The position numbers and the translations under genes were made by a program. Of a stretch of DNA of 6,716 nt, positions 1 to 5,289 are shown in pieces; the first letter of the stretch is position 1, and each line of letters opens with the position of its first letter. Origin of the DNA: an uncultured Eubacteriales bacterium. GTDB taxonomy: Bacteria > Bacillota > Clostridia > Oscillospirales > UBA644. Location: positions 1 through 6,716 of the forward strand of contig CAKSPP010000076.1 in the NCBI GenBank assembly GCA_934481505.1, written 5' to 3'. Under the pieces are notes generated by a model. It was not told where the DNA came from, ran no database searches, and saw only the letters and a list, made by a program, of their open reading frames with translations.

Positions 1-1980
1 TTTCTTTATCGTTTTGTGGAACGATTTTTCAAGGGCGGGGGAGAAGTCGTCGCCGTCGGTCATGAGAGAATAGATACCGTCGACTCTTTCGAGGAAACGG
101 CGGCAGCCCTTCATGCTCGAAGTTGACCACGGAGCCGATTTTTCAAAGTCTCCTATAAACATTTCGTAAAGACGGAGAGTGTCGGCACCGTATTCGTTTA
201 CGACGTCGTCGGGGTTGACTACATTTCCTCTCGACTTGCTCATCTTTTCGCCGTTTTCGCCGAGGATCATACCGTGGGAAGTTCTCTTTGCGTAAGGTTC
301 GGGCGTGGGAACAACGCCTATATCGTAAAGGAATTTATGCCAGAAACGGGAGTAAAGCAGGTGCAGGGTCGTATGTTCCATACCGCCGTTGTACCAGTCA
401 ACGGGAGACCAGTATTCGAGGGCTTCTTTGGAAGCAAGTTCCTTGTCGTTGTGGGGGTCCATATAACGTAAGAAATACCAGGAAGATCCTGCCCACTGAG
501 GCATGGTGTCGGTTTCTCTCTTTGCTTTTCCGCCGCATTTCGGACAGGTCGTGTTTACCCAGTCGGTCATCTTTGAGAGGGGAGACTCCCCGGTGTCGGT
601 CGGCTGATAGCTTTCGACTTCCGGCAGCAGCAGAGGCAGTTCGCTTTCGGGGAGGGGGACTATTCCGCATTTTTCGCAATGAACGACGGGGATAGGCTCG
701 CCCCAATATCTCTGACGGGAAAATACCCAGTCGCGGAGCTTGTAGTTTACTTTTTCGTGGCCGATACCTTTTTCGGTAAGGTAGGAAATTATCTTTTTCT
801 TTGCTTCTTCTACGGTAAGACCGTTGAGGAAGTCGGAATTTACAAGCGTGCCTGTCGCAATGTCGGTAAACGCCGCTTTTTCGATATCTCCGCCTGCGAC
901 GACTTCAACCATCGGAAGGCCGAATACTTTCGCGAATTCCCAGTCTCTTTCGTCGTGAGCAGGAACCGCCATGATGGCACCAGTTCCGTAGGTCATAAGA
1001 ACGTAGTCGGAAATAAAGATGGGGATTTCTTTTCCCGAAACGGGGTTTATTGCTTTTACGCCTTTTATTTCAACACCGGTCTTTTCTTTTGCAAGCTCGG
1101 TTCTTTCGAAGTCGCTCTTTTTCGCGGCGGCTTCTCTGTAAGCCATAAGCTCGTCGAAGTTTTCAATCTTGTCTTTCCAAGCGTCGACATAATGATGCTC
1201 GGGGGAAATAACCATATAGGTCGCTCCGAAAAGGGTGTCGGGACGGGTGGTGTAAACGGTGAGTTTTTCGCCTGCGGTAGTCGCAAAATCGACTTCCGCA
1301 CCCGTCGAACGGCCTATCCAGTTTTTCTGCTGAGTTTTGACTCTCGGAATGTAGTCTACAAGGTCGAGGTCTTTTATAAGTCTTTCTGCGTATTTGGTTA
1401 TACGGAGAATCCACTGTGTTTTGTTCTTTCTTATAACGGGGCTTCCGCAGCGTTCGCAGACGCCGTTTACAACTTCTTCGTTTGCAAGAACGCATTTGCA
1501 GGAGGTGCACCAGTTGACAGCCATTTCGCTCTTATAAGCGAGGTCGTTTTCGAGAAGTTTGAGGAATATCCACTGCGTCCATTTATAATAGGAAGGATCG
1601 GTGGTGTTTATTTCTCTCGACCAGTCAAAGGAAAGTCCGAGCGATTTTATTTGCTTTTTGAAGCGTTCGATATTGTTTGCGGTGACGATTGCGGGGTGAA
1701 TGTTGTTTTTTATCGCGTAGTTTTCGGTGGGAAGACCGAAAGCGTCCCAGCCGATAGGATAAAGGACGTTATAGCCCTGCATTCTTCTTTTGCGGGCAAC
1801 AATGTCAAGTGCGGTGTAAGGACGGGGATGTCCGACGTGAAGTCCCTGTCCCGACGGATACGGAAACTCGATAAGAGCGTAGTACTTCGGTTTGGAGTGG
1901 TCGTCGGAGGCATGGAAACAGCCTTCTTTTTCCCATCTGTCCTGCCATTTTTTTTCAATAGTCTTGTGGTCGTAAGCCAT
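1..1980 (-). CDS. leuS: Leucyl-tRNA synthetase, class I (3' end cut off by window edge)
   Basis: This enzyme charges tRNA-Leu with leucine in the cytoplasm and hydrolyses mischarged tRNA in its CP1 editing domain. It is open from an ATG at 1980 to base 1, giving 660 residues. The HIGH-type motif is HVGH at residues 48-51, and [13 protein letters not shown] lies near 78-89. A first zinc ribbon has Cys158, 161, 163, 175 and 178. The editing domain shows TTRPDT from 244 and [15 protein letters not shown] at 332-346. A second CxxC pair sits at 435/438 and 479/482, followed by AGSSW at 497-501 and KMSKS at 579-583. The segment before KMSKS is short, so the leucine-specific insertion of E. coli LeuRS is absent, as in Bacillus. 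Roughly 140-150 residues (the rest of the anticodon-binding region and the C-terminal domain) lie beyond the edge. The start overlaps the rsfS stop by one base (TAATG) and has a strong ribosome binding site. Identification is essentially certain. Confidence 0.98.
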   Translation of the reverse strand, partial: MAYDHKTIEKKWQDRWEKEGCFHASDDHSKPKYYALIEFPYPSGQGLHVGHPRPYTALDIVARKRRMQGYNVLYPIGWDAFGLPTENYAIKNNIHPAIVTANNIERFKKQIKSLGLSFDWSREINTTDPSYYKWTQWIFLKLLENDLAYKSEMAVNWCTSCKCVLANEEVVNGVCERCGSPVIRKNKTQWILRITKYAERLIKDLDLVDYIPRVKTQQKNWIGRSTGAEVDFATTAGEKLTVYTTRPDTLFGATYMVISPEHHYVDAWKDKIENFDELMAYREAAAKKSDFERTELAKEKTGVEIKGVKAINPVSGKEIPIFISDYVLMTYGTGAIMAVPAHDERDWEFAKVFGLPMVEVVAGGDIEKAAFTDIATGTLVNSDFLNGLTVEEAKKKIISYLTEKGIGHEKVNYKLRDWVFSRQRYWGEPIPVVHCEKCGIVPLPESELPLLLPEVESYQPTDTGESPLSKMTDWVNTTCPKCGGKAKRETDTMPQWAGSSWYFLRYMDPHNDKELASKEALEYWSPVDWYNGGMEHTTLHLLYSRFWHKFLYDIGVVPTPEPYAKRTSHGMILGENGEKMSKSRGNVVNPDDVVNEYGADTLRLYEMFIGDFEKSAPWSTSSMKGCRRFLERVDGIYSLMTDGDDFSPALEKSFHKTIKK

Positions 1981-2339
1981 TATTTATCCTCTCCCGTAAA
2001 TTCTTTTATATCTATTTCCTCGGCGTCGCTCCAAAAGCGTTCGAGGTTGTAAAATTCTCTTGCATGCTTGCTGTAAATGTGGACGATAATATCCGCAAAG
2101 TCGAGAAGAACCCAGCTTCCCGAACCTTTTCCCTCGCGGTGAAGCATTTTTTCTCCGCTTTCTTCAAGCTGATATTCACATTCGTCCGCAAGCGATTTTA
2201 TATGTGTGCTGCTGTTTCCGGTGCAGATTACAAAATAGTCCGCAAGCACCGTCAAGTCGTGAACTTTAAGCACTTTTATGTCTATGCCCTTTTTTGAAGA
2301 AAGAGCCCTGACCGCTGTTTTTACTTTTTCGGTGTTCAT
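1980..2339 (-). CDS. rsfS: Ribosomal silencing factor RsfS (Iojap/YbeB/YqeL family)
   Basis: RsfS binds ribosomal protein uL14 on the free 50S subunit and blocks joining with 30S, lowering translation when nutrients are scarce (known for the family). The 119-residue protein is of normal length and is one Iojap/Oligomerisation-domain fold. It shows the family core [19 protein letters not shown] from residue 34 and the second half [20 protein letters not shown] from 69, followed by the aromatic-rich stretch [13 protein letters not shown] at 94-106. The ATG at 2339 overlaps the nadD-yqeK stop as ATGA, and AAAGGAG stands 8 bases upstream. The stop overlaps the leuS start by one base. Position directly after yqeK is conserved in Bacillus (yqeK-yqeL). 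The yqeM methyltransferase gene that follows in Bacillus is missing, and leuS takes its place. Confidence 0.96.
   Translation of the reverse strand: MNTEKVKTAVRALSSKKGIDIKVLKVHDLTVLADYFVICTGNSSTHIKSLADECEYQLEESGEKMLHREGKGSGSWVLLDFADIIVHIYSKHAREFYNLERFWSDAEEIDIKEFTGEDK
1988..1995 (-). promoter_or_regulatory. Ribosome binding site of leuS
   Basis: GGGAGAGG on the coding strand ends 7 bases before the leuS ATG and lies within the last codons of rsfS. It supports the ATG at 1980, which also matches the usual short N-terminus ahead of the KKWQ segment of LeuRS. Confidence 0.85.
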
Positions 2340-3502
2340 TCGATATTCTCCTTTGATTTATAGAACTCCGCGGCGTCGACGGTAAGAAAATAAACCGGAC
2401 TTCCGCGTTTTTTTAAGTTTTCGATATTCCATATAAGTCCGCGTGCGGCGGCTTCGTATATATTCTTTCTTGCAAGCTTTCGGTAATAATCGACATCGTC
2501 GTATGCCCTTGTCGGTTCGGTGAAATCCGAAACATACAAAAGCGTTTCAAGCAAGGTCATATCGGGCTTTGCGGTGGTGTGATATCTTATCGCCGAGATT
2601 ATTCCCTCGTCTTCTATCCCGAATTCGTTTCTTGCGTAAAAACTTCCCGTTACAGCATGGAAAAGCTGGGGAGATAAAAGAAACTCTTCGTCAGGCTCAA
2701 ACCCGTTTTCTTTCATATAGGAAAGGTGCCATTCGTCGGGGAAGTTTTTTGTCGCGTCGTGTAAAAGTCCCGCAACCTCGGCACGGCGAACATCGCAGCC
2801 GTAAAGGGCGGCAAGCTCGGTTATTTCTTTTGCGACGCCGAGAGAATGGCGAAAACGCGATTCTTTGAGTATCGGCTTTATTTTGCCGATAATTTCTTCG
2901 TTTGTCGGAAGTCCGTAGGCTTTTTTTATCCGCTCTTCCGCCGCCGGGACTACAAGGGAAGAAATATCTTCGCCGTTTCTTGCTTTTTGCCTTATCTCCG
3001 TTGACGAAACCACCGTCGGCGTTTCTCTTCCGAGAATTATTTTCGCTCCGAATTTCTTTTCGAGAAAAATTTTCTTTTCTTCAAGCTTTTCAAGGTCGTC
3101 GCCCGTCCGTGAAAATGCGGCGACTGTCGCCGCGGCAAAAATTCTTTCGGGTTCTCTCCATTCGTCGAGCGTTAAAAGCATATCCGAGCCTACATATAAA
3201 TAAAGCCCGTCGTTTTTATATTTTTCGCGGAACGCTTCGAGCGTTATATAGGTGTAGCTTTTTCCGCCGCGGAGAATTTCGAAATCCGAAACTTCGACAT
3301 TATTTAGGTCGGAAGTCGAAAGTTTTGCAATTTCGAGCCTTACGCCGTCCGAAACCGTCTTTTCCGCGATTTTATGCGGCGGTACGGAAGTCGGAATGAC
3401 GAAAACGCGGTCGAGCCGACATTCTTTTATGAAGCTTTCGAGGGCTCGGCGGTGTCCTGTGTGAAAGGGATTAAAACTCCCTCCGAAAATTCCGATTTTC
3501 AT
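2336..3502 (-). CDS. nadD-yqeK: Fused nicotinate-nucleotide adenylyltransferase (NadD) and YqeK HD-domain Ap4A hydrolase
   Basis: The 388-residue reading frame joins two enzymes that are separate neighbouring genes in Bacillus. Residues 1 to about 195 are NadD, which makes deNAD from NaMN and ATP. They show GGSFNPFHTGH at 7-17 (the nucleotidyltransferase T/HxGH motif at 14-17), VGSDML at 104-109, Trp115 and the SSTEIR motif at 166-171. Residues from about 203 are YqeK, an HD-domain hydrolase that splits diadenosine tetraphosphate symmetrically. They show RHSLGVA with His219, LLHD with His248-Asp249, His282, RYHTT with His308, and SDFTEP with Asp326, which are the expected metal ligands. A short linker near 196-203 joins the halves without a stop or frameshift. 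The ATG at 3502 is the first possible start, because an in-frame TAA lies two codons upstream. No ribosome binding site is visible there. The start overlaps the yhbY stop as ATGA, so coupling to yhbY translation is likely. Both active sites look intact. Confidence 0.95.
   Translation of the reverse strand: MKIGIFGGSFNPFHTGHRRALESFIKECRLDRVFVIPTSVPPHKIAEKTVSDGVRLEIAKLSTSDLNNVEVSDFEILRGGKSYTYITLEAFREKYKNDGLYLYVGSDMLLTLDEWREPERIFAAATVAAFSRTGDDLEKLEEKKIFLEKKFGAKIILGRETPTVVSSTEIRQKARNGEDISSLVVPAAEERIKKAYGLPTNEEIIGKIKPILKESRFRHSLGVAKEITELAALYGCDVRRAEVAGLLHDATKNFPDEWHLSYMKENGFEPDEEFLLSPQLFHAVTGSFYARNEFGIEDEGIISAIRYHTTAKPDMTLLETLLYVSDFTEPTRAYDDVDYYRKLARKNIYEAAARGLIWNIENLKKRGSPVYFLTVDAAEFYKSKENIE
2348..2354 (-). 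promoter_or_regulatory. Ribosome binding site of rsfS
   Basis: AAAGGAG on the coding strand, 8 bases before the rsfS ATG, inside the 3' end of nadD-yqeK. It shows that rsfS can recruit ribosomes itself despite the 4-base overlap with the upstream gene. Confidence 0.85.
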
Positions 3503-3792
3503 TTTTTAAGAACGATTTTCGGGTCTTTTTTGCTGGGGCGGTATAAAATATATTTCGTGCCGATGACCTGAACGATATCCGCCTTGCAGATTTCGGCTGT
3601 CTGCTGAGCCGCTTCTCTCGGAGAAATAAAGGAAGTTTCAAGGCACTGAACCTTTACGAGTTCCCTTGCTTCGAGAACGTCGTTTAACTGTTTTATCGTC
3701 TGGTCGGTTATTCCGCCTTTGCCTATCTGCAAAACGACCTCGGTGCTGTTCGCAAGACCTCTGAGGTAGGCTCTCTGTTTAGTCGTTATCAA
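3499..3792 (-). CDS. yhbY: YhbY/YqeI family RNA-binding protein (CRM domain), TTG start
   Basis: This is a 97-residue single-domain CRM (CRS1-YhbY) protein. The family associates with pre-50S particles and is thought to act in large ribosomal subunit assembly. The sequence shows the N-terminal KQRAYLRGLA helix at 5-14, the GKGG RNA-binding loop at 24-27 (IGKGGIT), LEARELVKV from 40 and the closing strand segment ending IGTKYILYR near 77-85. The start must be the TTG at 3792: an in-frame TGA lies three codons upstream and no ATG follows in the N-terminal part. MITTKQR also aligns with the usual family start. The first 14 bases overlap the end of rdgB, and the stop overlaps the nadD-yqeK start. 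In Bacillus the homologue yqeI likewise precedes nadD-yqeK-yqeL. The exact biochemical role of the family remains partly unsettled. Confidence 0.94.
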   Translation of the reverse strand: MITTKQRAYLRGLANSTEVVLQIGKGGITDQTIKQLNDVLEARELVKVQCLETSFISPREAAQQTAEICKADIVQVIGTKYILYRPSKKDPKIVLKK

Positions 3793-4366
3793 TGTTTTTC
3801 AACCTTTCTTCAAATGCACGCAGAGCGACCGCTCTGTGACTTATCGCGTTTTTTTCTTCCGCCGTAAGCTCGGCGAAAGTCTTTTTATATTCGGGAACAT
3901 AGAAAAGCGGGTCGTATCCGAAACCGTTCGTTCCTCTCGGAGACAAAAGAATTTCTCCGTGACATTCTCCCTTTGCCTGAATTTTTCTGCCGTCGGGGAA
4001 AAGAAGAGTTATAACGCAGACGAATTTTGCCCGTCTGTCGGTTATGTTTTCCATATTTTTAAGGAGCAGGGCGTTGTTTTTTTCTGTGGTCGCACCTTCT
4101 CCCGAATATCTCGCCGAAAAAACGCCGGGTTCGCCGTTCAAGGCTTCAACCGCAAGTCCGCTGTCGTCGGCAAGGGTGGCAATCCCCGATTTTTCAAGGG
4201 CAAACCGAGCCTTTATTTCGGAATTCTCTTCAAAAGTTTCTCCCGTTTCTTCGGGGTCGGAAATTATTCCTTTTTCCTTTAATGAAAACGTTTCGAAACG
4301 GTCGCCGAGAATTTCTTTGAGTTCCCTTATTTTGTTTGGATTGTTTGAGGCTATCAGAAGTTCCAT
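3779..4366 (-). CDS. rdgB: RdgB/HAM1 family non-canonical purine NTP pyrophosphatase
   Basis: The enzyme hydrolyses ITP, dITP and XTP to monophosphates plus pyrophosphate, keeping deaminated purines out of DNA and RNA. At 195 residues it has normal length. It shows the phosphate-binding ASNNPNK near the N-terminus (Lys12), the acidic EETGETFEEN stretch at 39-48, the catalytic ADDSGLAVEALNGEPGV from 66 with Asp67-Asp68, SARYSGEGA at 84-92, the GTNGFGYDPLF loop at 145-155 and the C-terminal KNAISHR at 172-178, whose SHR contacts base and phosphate in the family. The ATG at 4366 follows the ftsY stop after one base and has GGAG 7 bases upstream. Its last 14 bases contain the TTG start of yhbY. 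In Bacillus the homologue lies elsewhere (beside rph), so its place between ftsY and yhbY differs from that arrangement. Confidence 0.97.
   Translation of the reverse strand: MELLIASNNPNKIRELKEILGDRFETFSLKEKGIISDPEETGETFEENSEIKARFALEKSGIATLADDSGLAVEALNGEPGVFSARYSGEGATTEKNNALLLKNMENITDRRAKFVCVITLLFPDGRKIQAKGECHGEILLSPRGTNGFGYDPLFYVPEYKKTFAELTAEEKNAISHRAVALRAFEERLKNIDND
3803..3810 (-). promoter_or_regulatory. Ribosome binding site supporting the TTG start of yhbY
   Basis: AAGAAAGG on the coding strand ends 10 bases before TTG 3792. It lies inside the last codons of rdgB. The spacing is slightly long and the match weaker than at rsfS or leuS. With the in-frame TGA between it and the TTG, it leaves little room for another start. 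Confidence 0.6.
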
Positions 4367-4367
4367 A

Positions 4368-5276
4368 TTATATCTCCAACAGCTCTTTTGCGAAAGCTTC
4401 GGCGTCGAACGGCTGCAAATCGTCCATTTGTTCGCCGACTCCGATATATTTTACGGGAACGCCTGTTATGTCTTTTACCGAAACGGTAACTCCGCCTTTT
4501 GCGGTGCCGTCGAGCTTTGTCAAGACAACTCCCGTTACATTTGCGGCTTCTTTGAAGTCTTTTGCCTGCGAAATCGCGTTCTGACCCGTCGTCGCGTCGA
4601 GAACGAGCAGAATTTCTTTGTCCGCGTCGGGAAGCTCTCTGTCGATAACTCTCAGGATTTTCGAGAGTTCCTCCATAAGATGCTTTTTGTTGTGGAGACG
4701 TCCTGCGGTGTCGCAGATTATGACGTCTTTATTTCTTGCAATGCCTGCTTTTATCGCGTCGAAAACGACTGCGGCGGGGTCGGAACCGTCCTGATGTTTT
4801 ACTATATCGACGCCGCTCCTGTCAGCCCATATCTGAATCTGTTCGATTGCTGCGGCACGGAAAGTGTCGGCTGCCGCGATAAGAACTTCTTTGCCCTCTT
4901 CTTTAAGACGGGCGGCAAGTTTTCCTATCGTCGTCGTTTTTCCGACGCCGTTTACTCCGACGACCAGAACGACCGACGGTTTTGTCGAAATTTTAAGGGC
5001 GTTGTCTCCGCTCATTTTGTCTGTTAAAATTTCGCAGAGGGCAGCCTTTAAGTCGTCGGCTGACTCTATCTTTTCTTTTTTTGCTCTGTCGCGGAGAGTA
5101 GAAATGATTTCCTCCGCCGTTTCAAAGGAGACGTCCGACATTATAAGAATTTCTTCGAGTTCTTCCAGGAGGTCTTCGTCGACCTTTCTGAAATTCGCGA
5201 AAATGCCGTTCATTCCTTCGGAAAACGATTCCTTTGTCTTTTTTAAGCCTTGTTTTATTTTTTCGAAAAATCCCAT
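4368..5276 (-). CDS. ftsY: Signal recognition particle receptor FtsY (SRP GTPase)
   Basis: FtsY docks SRP-ribosome-nascent chain complexes at the membrane and, with Ffh, hands them to the SecYEG channel; paired GTP hydrolysis releases both. The 302-residue protein is the compact Gram-positive type. It has a basic amphipathic N-terminus (MGFFEKIKQGLKKTKES) for membrane contact and no long acidic A domain. The helical N domain runs to about residue 95, followed by the G domain. GTPase motifs are G1 GVNGVGKTT at 107-115, G2 DTFRAAA at 137-143, G3 DTAGR at 189-193, G4 TKLDG at 253-257 and the closing GVGE at 279-282, with the FtsY-typical DDLQPF at 285-290. The ATG at 5276 has AAAGGA 6 bases upstream. 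It starts 13 bases after smc, and the smc-ftsY pairing is widely conserved in Firmicutes. No motif is damaged. Confidence 0.98.
   Translation of the reverse strand: MGFFEKIKQGLKKTKESFSEGMNGIFANFRKVDEDLLEELEEILIMSDVSFETAEEIISTLRDRAKKEKIESADDLKAALCEILTDKMSGDNALKISTKPSVVLVVGVNGVGKTTTIGKLAARLKEEGKEVLIAAADTFRAAAIEQIQIWADRSGVDIVKHQDGSDPAAVVFDAIKAGIARNKDVIICDTAGRLHNKKHLMEELSKILRVIDRELPDADKEILLVLDATTGQNAISQAKDFKEAANVTGVVLTKLDGTAKGGVTVSVKDITGVPVKYIGVGEQMDDLQPFDAEAFAKELLEI
4374..4379 (-). promoter_or_regulatory. Ribosome binding site of rdgB
   Basis: TTGGAG on the coding strand ends 7 bases before the rdgB ATG. It lies in the last codons of ftsY and supports the ATG at 4366, which places the nucleotide-binding ASNNPNK segment at the expected distance from the N-terminus. 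Confidence 0.75.
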
Positions 5277-5282
5277 TTTTTA

Positions 5283-5288
5283 TCCTTT
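5283..5288 (-). promoter_or_regulatory. Ribosome binding site of ftsY overlapping a second smc stop
   Basis: AAAGGA on the coding strand ends 6 bases before the ftsY ATG. It overlaps the second of two tandem in-frame stop codons closing smc (TGA at 5292-5290, then TAA at 5289-5287). This 13-base gap is the widest intergenic space in the window. Confidence 0.8.
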
Positions 5289-5289
5289 A

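Noticed and set aside
679..2052. Long plus-strand open frame of 457 codons as a gene
   Set aside because: It lies entirely opposite leuS and the end of rsfS, both strongly supported by conserved motifs. Its translation shows no recognisable family, and the lack of stops follows from codon choice in leuS.
4932..4947. Small inverted repeat (CGTCG, six-base loop, CGACG) as a possible terminator
   Set aside because: It lies inside the conserved GTP-binding loop codons of ftsY, the stem is only 5 bp, and no T-run follows on the coding strand. It is a coincidence of GTC/GAC-rich codons.
4044..5027. Plus-strand open frame of 327 codons opposite rdgB and ftsY
   Set aside because: It is antisense to two genes with intact catalytic motifs, has no recognisable domain, and its boundaries ignore the real gene junction at 4366-4368.
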